From contig CABVSR010000006.1 of NCBI GenBank assembly GCA_902500995.1, forward strand, positions 1 through 64,000: a stretch of 64,000 bases of DNA. The letters run 5' to 3'. Position numbers and translations under genes: made by a program. This document shows positions 35,801-42,500 of this stretch, one piece after another (within the stretch, counting starts at the first letter, position 1; every line of letters starts with the position of its first letter). Below the pieces are notes generated by a model, which ran no database searches, was not told the DNA's origin, and saw only the letters and a program-made list of their open reading frames with translations. The stretch comes from an uncultured Nitrospira sp. Its GTDB lineage: Bacteria; Nitrospirota; Nitrospiria; Nitrospirales; Nitrospiraceae.

Positions 35801-36269
35801 GGGCCCGAACGTCATGAACGGGTATCTGAGACGCGAAGATCTCACGGCGCAAGCCATGCGCGACGGATGGTATATTACGGGCGACATCGCCACGCTCGAC
35901 GACGACGGGTTCCTGACGATCACCGATCGGCTTTCACGGTTCTCTAAAATCGGCGGCGAAATGGTGCCGCATCGGCTGGTTGAAGACGCGTTGCAACTTG
36001 CGTCGGGGGAAGACCTCCAAGTCTGCGCCGTCACCGGCGTGCCGGACGAGCGGAAAGGGGAGCAACTGGCCGTGTTGCACACCCTCGCCGAAGAGCGCAT
36101 GCCGCAGATTCTGGCGAAGGCCGCGGCGGCCGGCCTGCCCAATCTGTTTCTGCCTTCCCATAGCCACTGCGTGAAGGTCGAGGCGCTTCCCATCCTGGGA
36201 ACGGGCAAGCTGGATCTGCGGGCCCTGAAGCGCATTGCGATGGAGCGGCTCCGCATCCGTGAAACGTAA
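32829..36269 (+). CDS. aas: MFS transporter - PlsC acyltransferase - acyl-ACP/AMP ligase fusion
   Basis: A very large fusion protein of about 1146 residues. The first 400 residues are an LplT-like MFS transporter (LLIAQFCGAFNDNAWKFMV). Next comes a PlsC acyltransferase with VPNHISFIDGF (HxxxxD) and FPEGQITRTG. The C-terminal half is an AMP-forming ligase with TIIFSSGSTGEPKGVMLSH. Together they would flip lysophospholipid inward and reacylate it in one polypeptide. A TTG at 32790 has no ribosome binding site, whereas AAGGAGG stands five bases before an ATC at 32829, used as the start here. Confidence 0.82.
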   Translation: MDPQPDSSSSAARPLRGLLIAQFCGAFNDNAWKFMVALLGIRAVTATLAPGQESEAASQTQTTLAMVVFTLPLVLTSFVAGFFADRLSKRTVIITMKAVEVVLMAGATLALLSHPTGGVWALVMLACMGVHSALFSPAKYGILPELLPHAQLARGNSILELFTFLAILTGTTAGGFLLAGAGTQPWLAPLSLTVLALIGFGAAWTVPPVPAARAAGGLFDTLRGALSALRADRLLRLAITGAVFFWTIASLVVQNVLVYAKAVLGLSDALATVPSALISVGIGLGALVVGRLSRSRVEYGLVPLGAAGVATFLLILGWWQPPFSGTLLLMITLGMSSALIFIPINALVQWRAPHDRRGSVIALENICVFTGILLGSLSGGLLANAGLTTAGIFLATAGVTTIGTAWAMWLMPETFLRLVLVLLTHTIYRLRIVGQPHVPVTGGALLVPNHISFIDGFLLIASLDRPIRFVVDAHYVNLPLFKLFMRALNVIPIASDGGPRVILRALRDAGQALDAGDLVCIFPEGQITRTGNLLPFRRGFERIVKGREVPVVPVHLDRVWGSIFSFVGGRFVTKWPERLPYPVTVSFGAPVPAGTPAHELRRLVRELGESAWHWRKTSRRPLHAAFVRAMRRHPFRLAMADATKPRVSSLQALIGAIALARALAPRWQGQASVGLLLPPTVAGALTTVAAALAGRTSVNLNYTVGKAGLESAVRQAQLTTIVTSRKFIEKAKLELPDGPAIIWLEDIGASIGGRQKALAAALAILAPLRLIESACGQTRRVTMDDLATIIFSSGSTGEPKGVMLSHFSIDANVQAVSQVLPLGPDDRILGILPLFHSFGYLVFWYVTLNGAATVFHPSPLDVTAIGELCATHRLTFLVCTPTFLQLYQRRCTPEQFSTLRVVLTGAEKLPLRLCQSFQDRFGIGPIEGYGVTECAPVIAVNCPDFRAAGFFQPASRRGTVGQPLPGVSVRIVDPDSGEILPPGQPGMLLVKGPNVMNGYLRREDLTAQAMRDGWYITGDIATLDDDGFLTITDRLSRFSKIGGEMVPHRLVEDALQLASGEDLQVCAVTGVPDERKGEQLAVLHTLAEERMPQILAKAAAAGLPNLFLPSHSHCVKVEALPILGTGKLDLRALKRIAMERLRIRET

Positions 36270-36537
36270 TCGCCTCTCGCAAGCAAACCGGCTGCGGATG
36301 CTTTTGCATCTCCGGCGGTATCCGGAGATCCATCAACGTCTCCTGTTCGGAACCGACTATCCGCTGCCGGCGTTTCACCTGCCGGCATGGGGGCGAGTCG
36401 CCATGGGATCGCTCCGCAGACTCATGGCAACCAAGAATCGCTTCGACCGGCAGGTCGAGGTGTGTCACGGCCTCCAGCTGGGGTTTCATTCGCTCGGTGA
36501 GCTCATTGTCACCAAGTCGGAAAAGGCACCTCATTGA
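36259..36537 (+). pseudogene. Truncated amidohydrolase (C-terminal fragment)
   Basis: The reading frame just after the fusion gene encodes a recognisable amidohydrolase-2-type C-terminus: LLHLRRYPEIHQRLLFGTDYPLP, then a long aliphatic tail (FDRQVEVCHGLQLGFHSLGE). The GTDYP motif normally follows a TIM barrel of about 250 residues with the metal ligands, which is absent here. The fragment therefore looks like the 3' remnant of a deleted gene. Its stop overlaps the next start. Confidence 0.6.
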
Positions 36538-37046
36538 GTAGCACGCACGTGACGCGAGACGAAATCCTCATTCACTTGCGCGAAAGGATTCTGGCCTTCG
36601 CGACATCACGAGTCATGAGGGATCTCGCCGAAGATCTCACGCAAGAGGTGCTGATCCTCCTGCATGAAAAATACGGGCGCGTGACCGAGCTGACAGAACT
36701 GGTTCCCCTGGCCTTTCAGATTCTCCGGTTCAAAATGCTGGATGCCCATCGCAAATCGCTGCGGCGCGGCGAGTATCATCACGAGACCCTCGATGACCTC
36801 TCACCGGCCGATCCCGGCGACGATCCGGCCACGCAATTCGATCAAAAACAGCGGGTCGAGCGCTTGCTGGCGGCCGTGGCGCAACTGGAGGACCGCTGCC
36901 GGAGACTGTTCGCGTGGAAGCTGGAGGGACACAGCTTTCCGGAGATACAACGGCTCATGGGACAAACGTCGATCAATACCATCTACACCTGGGACCTGCG
37001 CTGCCGGAAACAATTATTGAGTCTGATGGGCGGCTCATGGGAATAA
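36534..37046 (+). CDS. ECF-type RNA polymerase sigma factor
   Basis: A 170-residue protein with sigma region 2 (LAEDLTQEVLILLHEKYG, then FQILRFKMLDAHR) and region 4 (LEDRCRRLFAWKLEGHSFPEIQRLMGQTSINTIYTWDLRCRKQL). It would redirect RNA polymerase to specific promoters. It starts at a TTG overlapping the preceding stop. The gene for a probable anti-sigma factor follows 135 bases downstream. No cognate promoter motif could be defined from one window. Confidence 0.85.
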   Translation: MSSTHVTRDEILIHLRERILAFATSRVMRDLAEDLTQEVLILLHEKYGRVTELTELVPLAFQILRFKMLDAHRKSLRRGEYHHETLDDLSPADPGDDPATQFDQKQRVERLLAAVAQLEDRCRRLFAWKLEGHSFPEIQRLMGQTSINTIYTWDLRCRKQLLSLMGGSWE

Positions 37047-37181
37047 TCCAACATGAGTGTTGCGTGAGTCGTTTCCGTTTCATGTCTTCCGTTTCGCGTT
37101 CCGCGTTTTCGTTTCACTCATTGCTTTTCACGTTTCACCTTTTACGTTTTACGCCTTCGTCGCGATTCGCGCACAAACCAT
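37047..37181. repeat. Degenerate pyrimidine-rich short-period repeat
   Basis: Between the sigma factor and its neighbour, an approximately 90-base tract repeats variants of CGTTTC/CGTTTTAC (TTTCGTTTC, TTTCACGTTTCAC, TTTTACGTTTTACG). The same motif in complementary form occurs at 61912-61945 and, as CGTGAAGCG/TATCTCG, near 16876-16910 and 18340-18380. It is simple-sequence intergenic DNA with no gene. Confidence 0.5.
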
Positions 37182-38492
37182 ATGGCTGACCACGAGCTGG
37201 AAAAACTCTTCGGCGGTTTTGCGGCTGATACCCTGACGGCTGATGAACGGCAGCGTCTTTACCGGGCGGCCCTGCAAGATCAGCAACTCTTCAATTCCCT
37301 TGCCGACGAGCAGGCGTTCAAGGAGTTGCTGGCGGATCCGGACATTCGCCGCCGTCTCCTCCAAGCATTGAAGCAAGCAGGACCCTCGGCAACCGGCGAG
37401 GCGCCACCATGGTGGGCCTGGTTCACGAAACCGGCCGGGCTGGCCTGGACAGGAGGGTTGGCGGCAGCCGTCCTGGCCATCGCGTTCGGGACCAGAATCT
37501 ATCAAGAGAGCCTCGACCGTGCGGCTCAATCGGTCGTGACTGAAGAAGCCCGGTCAGATCGGCCGTCCCCGCAACAAGCACCACCAGCCATACAAGCCCC
37601 GGCACCTGCGACGGCCCCGGAACTGAAAGCCAAACAGGAGGCCGAACCCGCCAAGAAAGACAGCCGCACCGGCAAGCTCGCCAAGCGCGAGCGGTCCATT
37701 GCCGACAGTCCGCCGGAGCAGGCTGCGTCGCAATCTCTCGCTGAGAATACCGCGCCCCGGCGTGAGCGCGATGCAACCAGCCAGCCTGCGCCGATGGGGG
37801 CAAGCGAAAAGGAATCGGCACAGACGACGCCCTTGGCGGACCGGAAGCTCGCTCCCCCCGCGCCACCTCCGGCAGCAGCCCCTCGCCCATCGGCAGCGCC
37901 GCCGCTCCTGCAGGCGCCGGCCGGGTTCTCGGCAGCGCGCGTTCCAGCCCCGAAGAAAAGCGCCCGGGCGCTTTTTTATGGCGAATCATCAGACCGCAGC
38001 GACGGGCAGATCAAACCGTTCGGCCTTCGCTACAGTTTTGTGACGAGGGGACCCGGCGGCCCGACCGAGGAAATCACTGCAGCGATGGCTGCCCGGAGCA
38101 GCGACCCCGTCCGCATCACCGTTGAAGCGACGCAGGAATCCTATGTGCAGCTGCTCCAGAATCTCGGCTCCGCCGGCACCAGACTCTGGTGGCCGCCGCA
38201 GGAAACCGGCAAGATTTCCCTCAAACTCCAGGCTGGAAAACGGAGCGAGATTCCGATGCCGCCTCCTGCGGAGAACGGCCTGATCACGCTCATCATCAGG
38301 CTTTCTTCCAAACCCTTCGGGCCGTTGACGATGCAGGAAGTCGGCATGCTGGACCGGTTCTCGGCGAACCTGCTCGTCGAAACCGTCTCTCCCGGCCAGA
38401 CCGCCGGCCTAGAGGAACAGGCCACGTACGTCATGAGCCAGGATCCATCCACCAGCGCTCAGCTGGCTGTCGAGGTACCCGTCGTCCGGTAG
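37182..38492 (+). CDS. Probable membrane anti-sigma factor
   Basis: A 436-residue protein. The N-terminal 65 residues are helical and acidic (LEKLFGGFAADTLTADERQR), resembling anti-sigma domains. One transmembrane helix follows near residues 85-105 (GLAWTGGLAAAVLAIAFG). Then come a long Ala/Pro/Gln/Lys-rich linker and a C-terminal beta-rich domain (VRITVEATQESYVQLLQNL) predicted outside the membrane. Placement directly after an ECF sigma gene supports a sensing pair. No recognised ligand domain or zinc motif is present, and the ATG at 37182 lacks a good ribosome binding site. Confidence 0.7.
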   Translation: MADHELEKLFGGFAADTLTADERQRLYRAALQDQQLFNSLADEQAFKELLADPDIRRRLLQALKQAGPSATGEAPPWWAWFTKPAGLAWTGGLAAAVLAIAFGTRIYQESLDRAAQSVVTEEARSDRPSPQQAPPAIQAPAPATAPELKAKQEAEPAKKDSRTGKLAKRERSIADSPPEQAASQSLAENTAPRRERDATSQPAPMGASEKESAQTTPLADRKLAPPAPPPAAAPRPSAAPPLLQAPAGFSAARVPAPKKSARALFYGESSDRSDGQIKPFGLRYSFVTRGPGGPTEEITAAMAARSSDPVRITVEATQESYVQLLQNLGSAGTRLWWPPQETGKISLKLQAGKRSEIPMPPPAENGLITLIIRLSSKPFGPLTMQEVGMLDRFSANLLVETVSPGQTAGLEEQATYVMSQDPSTSAQLAVEVPVVR

Positions 38493-38516
38493 GGATATGG
38501 ACCATCGATTGCGGGA

Positions 38517-38879
38517 TCAGGGATAGAACCGCATCACCAGCATGCCGGCGATCGCCGCGACCCCTCCGGTGACGCAAAGAACAAATCCCAGCGCGCCCGC
38601 CACGAACCAGGGTCGCACCCGGCGGTATTCAGCCGTCTGGAGCAATGGGTGCAGTTCCACAGGTTTGTGCCACCACCTGGAGGGCAGCGCCATGCGCGAA
38701 GACAGGGTCCGATAGAGCACGACGTGATACCACCAGCCGGTCGGAATGCCGATCAACAGGCCGGCGGCCAGGGCCCACAACCCATACGCCACCATCAGAG
38801 GCGGTGTCACCAGTACCGCCAACAGGCCGATCAGGGCAATGACTGCGACGGTCACCAGCGCGAGCAGCAATTCCAGCAT
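38517..38879 (-). CDS. Small integral membrane protein
   Basis: A 120-residue protein with three to four transmembrane segments, two near the N-terminus (MLELLLALVTVAVIALIGLL onward) and one near the C-terminus. The central loop contains an Arg-rich, Trp-containing stretch (SRMALPSRWWHKP). The family is not recognised. It ends close to the convergent anti-sigma gene. Confidence 0.7.
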   Translation of the reverse strand: MLELLLALVTVAVIALIGLLAVLVTPPLMVAYGLWALAAGLLIGIPTGWWYHVVLYRTLSSRMALPSRWWHKPVELHPLLQTAEYRRVRPWFVAGALGFVLCVTGGVAAIAGMLVMRFYP

Positions 38880-38927
38880 GGGTCAAACGATACTCACACC
38901 ATCGCGGAGAAGGCAGGCCTTGCCGCA

Positions 38928-39560
38928 TCACGGCGGCGCATCGATATCCGTGCGGTTCCAGGTGAAGAAGAAGAACATCGTGTACTGGTTATAAAAGGTC
39001 CGCCCCACCAGTGTGGCAGAAGAACCGAGGAATTCACCGGTGCGATTGTCATAGATGTCGAGATGTAAGCGCGCATAGCCGCTCTGGTTCTGTTGTTTGT
39101 AGAGCGTCAATTCCGGCAGCGCAAAGGGAATCAGTACACTCTGAACCGGCGGCATCCCGAAAAACGTGATCCCCTGCATCGTCCCGAACGACTCCGCCAT
39201 GACACGCACGAGATAGGGCGACTCGGTATCGCGCGCCCTCACCAGATAGCCCCTGCGTCCCAACTCGGCCGCCACGGTATCCCGGATGTACAGAATATCG
39301 CGATTGGGGCTGTTCAATGAACCCAGATCCGAATTCGTCATACGGAGGCGGGACCGATCGCTTTCGAGGCCCGTGGCGTCCAGTTCGACATTCACGCCGG
39401 CAGGTAGCTGCACGGTGAGATTCGTGAGCGCGGAACTCACAGCTTGCGTCAGGAGGACCTGCTCTACCGCCGTTCTTGGCGTCCGGGACAGCTCCTGCTC
39501 GAGCGAGCAACCAGTCAGCAATACCACGAGGCCGGACATGAGGCATGAGCGAATCAGCAT
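38928..39560 (-). CDS. Lipoprotein of unknown function
   Basis: A 210-residue precursor with a signal peptide and lipobox LTGC (Cys about residue 18). The mature part is a beta-rich domain with conserved-looking segments RDTVAAELGRRGYLVRARD and RLHLDIYDNRTGEFLG, the latter typical of proteins that link surface or envelope structures. No enzymatic motif was seen. It precedes an AT-richer accessory region. Confidence 0.75.
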   Translation of the reverse strand: MLIRSCLMSGLVVLLTGCSLEQELSRTPRTAVEQVLLTQAVSSALTNLTVQLPAGVNVELDATGLESDRSRLRMTNSDLGSLNSPNRDILYIRDTVAAELGRRGYLVRARDTESPYLVRVMAESFGTMQGITFFGMPPVQSVLIPFALPELTLYKQQNQSGYARLHLDIYDNRTGEFLGSSATLVGRTFYNQYTMFFFFTWNRTDIDAPP

Positions 39561-39800
39561 GGATTCAGTCCGATGAAGAGATGTCTACTCACAAATGCTA
39601 ATGGACTCCACCACTCTATTCAATGAGGCAGATCCCTAGAGGCCGAGAGATTCGTGATGGAGGCAGGTAGGAATAGGCTGGAAGGTACTCGATGGGGGAC
39701 CAAACGGTTATCAGCGAGGCAAAAAGTTGTATGACGGCTCTATAGATGGTCTACCCCTATATTCTCTTCCAAACGACTCCTGAAACATCTTCACAATTCG

Positions 39801-40523
39801 TCAGGCTCGCTTGCTCTTACTATTTCTTCTTTTCCCCTCCACCGATTTTGGGGGAAAGCCATAGCGATTATGTCTAATCATTTCTTCGATAGCCTTTCGA
39901 TCCTGTGTAAGGGAAATACCGAGTAACAGTTCTTCAACTTGGGAATGTAGAGCAAAAATAGTGGAATCAATCCACAGACCTAATTTCTTGGACTTGACTA
40001 ACGAGACCAGCCAAGGATCTATGTTCATGCCCTCAAGCTTAAAATCCCTAATGGTTCTGAATTTGTTCAGAAGCGGCTGTAGTCTTCTCGTGGGAGGAGT
40101 GTCATCCGCCGCATACCTTCCCTTGAAATGGACTAGCTCATTCCGAAGAGTAATCAATGTATCATGAGATTGAAACGGCTCTCTTGCTCCGTCCCACTGT
40201 TGTCCACCTCTCGTTGAGGCGATTAGATTCCATTTATCAGTCACCGTCAGATTCTTTTGCATGCCATTTAATGTTACCCAGAACTCGGGAGTTGGTTTTA
40301 TGGTTTGCGTGCCATTGCGAGCTGCCATTGCAATTTGCTCATTCAGCGTTGCTTCCAAAAATGAGCCGGAGAGGAAAATGCTACTAAGGTTCAGGGCAAA
40401 CACCAATGCATCATCAGCCGCCTCTGCCACTATATGAGCATTGCGCCTAACAAGCATTAGAATATCGGCAGAAAATTTATATAGGTAATGTCCATCCTTC
40501 AAAGACTTTACGATTTCCCCCAT
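39801..40523 (-). CDS. HEPN-motif protein (putative RNase/toxin-like)
   Basis: A 240-residue helical protein whose central LRNELVHFKG gives the HEPN signature RxxxxH, preceded by FLSGSFLEATLNEQIA, a helix typical of HEPN domains. HEPN proteins are RNases in toxin-antitoxin and defence systems, but non-catalytic members exist. ATG at 40523 lies ten bases after GGAGGAGG; a GTG at 40631 has no site. DNA here is visibly AT-richer than its neighbours, and an IS256-family element lies 285 bases upstream, suggesting horizontal acquisition. A nucleotidyltransferase partner was not found. Confidence 0.62.
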   Translation of the reverse strand: MGEIVKSLKDGHYLYKFSADILMLVRRNAHIVAEAADDALVFALNLSSIFLSGSFLEATLNEQIAMAARNGTQTIKPTPEFWVTLNGMQKNLTVTDKWNLIASTRGGQQWDGAREPFQSHDTLITLRNELVHFKGRYAADDTPPTRRLQPLLNKFRTIRDFKLEGMNIDPWLVSLVKSKKLGLWIDSTIFALHSQVEELLLGISLTQDRKAIEEMIRHNRYGFPPKSVEGKRRNSKSKRA

Positions 40524-40600
40524 TACATATCCACCTCCTCCTAAATGTACCTTGCCTAAAACCGACCAGGTTGCAATCGAAAAGCATTGAAAGGGCGAGT

Positions 40601-40780
40601 CTACTGCAACTTCAAAGTAGCTGTCACGCACATCAATATATCTTCCAAACTCGAGCTAATAATTTGAACGACCTCTTTCATGCCTTCGGCACACAGCTTC
40701 AATGATTCTTGATTTCGGGCGGAGAAAGAATCTACGCCGCTCTCCTCACGCGAACCCATCACCAATTTCATATTAGGCAT
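40601..40780 (-). CDS. Small protein gene upstream of the HEPN gene
   Basis: A 59-residue open frame (MPNMKLVMGSREESGVDSF and the helical KLCAEGMKEVVQIISSSLE) ends 77 bases before the HEPN start on the same strand, so it may be its partner, perhaps an antitoxin-like protein. The ribosome binding site (AGGA) is distant. If the IS element is removed, the frame stays open upstream past the target site, so the original gene may have been longer and interrupted by the insertion. Confidence 0.35.
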   Translation of the reverse strand: MPNMKLVMGSREESGVDSFSARNQESLKLCAEGMKEVVQIISSSLEDILMCVTATLKLQ

Positions 40781-40808
40781 AGCTTTGCAATCCTGCTTCT
40801 TGCTGAAA

Positions 40809-40850
40809 GGTGAAGTCTTAAACTTGCTGGAAAAGTGGGAGGGATGCATC
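40809..40850 (+). repeat. Left terminal inverted repeat of the IS256-family element
   Basis: Begins GGTGAAGTC and includes CTTGCTGGAAAAG and GGGATGCA. It is imperfectly repeated in inverted form at 42168-42209. Confidence 0.85.
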
Positions 40851-40905
40851 CTTACCGGTTTGAACGTTTGGCCGCGTTCGAATCACATCCAACAAGGAGC
40901 ATCCC

Positions 40906-42207
40906 ATGGCAAGAGTACCGAGCAGCGTCGGCACACGCAAGAGGCTGAAAGAGATGTTGGCAGGCGACCCGGGCGAGATCGACACCAGTACGTTTGTGCG
41001 GCAAGCCGTCCGCCTGATGATCGAAGAAGCGTTAGAGACCGAAGTCAGTGAGCGCTTGAGCCGAGGCTATTATGAACGGGCATCCGTCGCGGAGGACGCC
41101 GGTACGGCCCGCGGGTATCGCAACGGGGTGCGCGTCGGCCGGCTGAAAACCGCCAAAGGCGTCATTGAGTATGGCGTCCCGCAAGTGCGCGGCATCGAGG
41201 GCTGGCAGTCAGAGATTCGCGCCGCATTGGGCGGCAAGAGCGAAGAACTGGAACGGCTCGCCGTGGAGATGTATGCCCGCGGCCTCTCCATGCGCGACAT
41301 TGAGGCGGCGTTCACAGGGGCCGATGGTCGCTGCCTACTCAGTCGCTCCGCCGCCAGCCGCGTCTGTGAGGCTTTGTGGGCAGACTATCAGGAGTTTGCC
41401 CGCCGCGATCTCTCCGGCATCGAGGTCGCCTATCTGTTCATCGACGGCGTCGCCGAGCGACTCCATCTCGGGCAGCCCCGCGAGGCAGTGCTCGCGGCGT
41501 GGGCGATTACGATGACCGGCACCAAAGTGCTCCTGGGACTGCAACCGGGGACCAAGGAAGACACGGCGTGCTGCAGCGACTTCTTGCGAGACCTCAAAGC
41601 CCGCGGCCTCGCGGATCCCGTGCTCGTCGTCACGGATGGCGCGCCTGGGCTGATTCGGGCCGTGGAGGAATGTCTGCCCCGCGCCCTACGGCAGCGCTGT
41701 CTGGCGCACAAGTTGAGGAATCTTGAAACGAAGGTACCCGCCGAACGGTGGCGGGAGGTGAGGGCCATGGCGCTGGCCGCCTATCACGCATCGAGCCCGA
41801 AGACCGCCGAGTGGGCCGCCGAAGAATTTCGCCTCACGTACGCCAACGAGCTGCCCAGCGGCGTGAAATGTTTCGATGATGATTTTGCCGCGTGCATCAC
41901 CTATTTGCGCCTGCCCGTGGCGCACCGACGGGCAACCCGCACGACCAATTTACTCGAGCGACTGTTTCTGGAGGAACGCCGCCGCAGCAATACCATCCCG
42001 CACGCGTTTGGCGAACGCGCCGTCTTAAAATTGATGTATGCGGCGCTTCAGCGAGCTAGCTGCACCTGGCAACGGGTGGCGATCACGGACTTCGAGCGGA
42101 AACAATTGCTCACACTCCGTGAAGAATTGGACAGCCAGTTTCAGGAGAAACATCGAGTGACTCAACCTGCATCCCGCTCACCAATTTCCAGCAAGCGGGG
42201 GACTTGA
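40906..42207 (+). CDS. IS256-family (mutator-type) transposase
   Basis: A 433-residue DDE transposase. Residues matching the mutator signature include FIDGVAERLH (first Asp region), VVTDGAPGLIRAVEECLP (second Asp) and TTNLLERLFLEERRRS (Glu in the third block), along with the CLAHKLRNLETKVP region. The gene lies wholly within the element, with its stop (42205-42207) inside the right inverted repeat. No frameshift or stop is present. ATG at 40906 follows AAGGAGC. Confidence 0.93.
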   Translation: MARVPSSVGTRKRLKEMLAGDPGEIDTSTFVRQAVRLMIEEALETEVSERLSRGYYERASVAEDAGTARGYRNGVRVGRLKTAKGVIEYGVPQVRGIEGWQSEIRAALGGKSEELERLAVEMYARGLSMRDIEAAFTGADGRCLLSRSAASRVCEALWADYQEFARRDLSGIEVAYLFIDGVAERLHLGQPREAVLAAWAITMTGTKVLLGLQPGTKEDTACCSDFLRDLKARGLADPVLVVTDGAPGLIRAVEECLPRALRQRCLAHKLRNLETKVPAERWREVRAMALAAYHASSPKTAEWAAEEFRLTYANELPSGVKCFDDDFAACITYLRLPVAHRRATRTTNLLERLFLEERRRSNTIPHAFGERAVLKLMYAALQRASCTWQRVAITDFERKQLLTLREELDSQFQEKHRVTQPASRSPISSKRGT

Positions 42208-42209
42208 CC
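42168..42209 (+). repeat. Right terminal inverted repeat of the IS256-family element
   Basis: Contains TGCATCCCGCTCACC and TTTCCAGCAAG and ends GACTTGACC. It overlaps the 3' end of the transposase gene. Confidence 0.85.
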
Positions 42210-42347
42210 TGCTGAAACATGGGGAACGAATCCTATTTTTAGCGGGCGTCGTCAATATTCCGAAGAACCTTATTAACCCATGGTTCGCGGACGGTAAGCA
42301 TGACCTACTACCGGACCGCGATAAGTCCGTCTCCATTCCAGCGAGGT

Positions 42348-42430
42348 GGGGGACGATGCTCCCAGTGCGCGCGTCGAACGAGGCCCTTCCGAGGGCGCGC
42401 GTTCCGCGAGCAAGGGAGCATGGCCCCCGC
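42348..42430. repeat. Hairpin repeat element, copy 2
   Basis: ATGCTCCC (42356-42363) and GGGAGCAT (42414-42421) form the arms of a GC-rich stem-loop. In reverse complement the core reads TTGCTCGCGGAACGCGCG, then CCTCGGAAGGGCCTCGTT and GACGCGCGCA, closely matching the 19332-19388 element. The rest of 42218-42500 holds no supported gene. Confidence 0.65.
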
Positions 42431-42500
42431 CTCGCACCCTCTTCCCCCTCTGAAAGGATTCCCCTCCTCGTTCCATACCCTCCCATGAAGGGAGGCATTC

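Larger units (their letters stand above)
40801..42217 (+). mobile_element. IS256-family insertion sequence with 8-bp target duplication
   Basis: The element spans 40809-42209 (1401 bp). Target duplications TGCTGAAA occur at 40801-40808 and 42210-42217. Terminal inverted repeats of about 40 bp are imperfect: the left end starts GGTGAAGTC and contains CTTGCTGGAAA and GGGATGCA; the right end read inward starts GGTCAAGTC and contains the same blocks. A single transposase gene fills the element. Intact ends, TSD and gene indicate a recent, possibly active insertion. Confidence 0.92.

Noticed and set aside
40524-40631. GTG start at 40631 for the HEPN gene
   Set aside because: It overlaps the small upstream frame and has no ribosome site, whereas ATG at 40523 follows GGAGGAGG.
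40601-40849. Longer 82-residue form of the HEPN-upstream small gene
   Set aside because: The first 23 residues are IS terminal repeat sequence or target-site sequence, so a start at 40849 is an artefact of the insertion.
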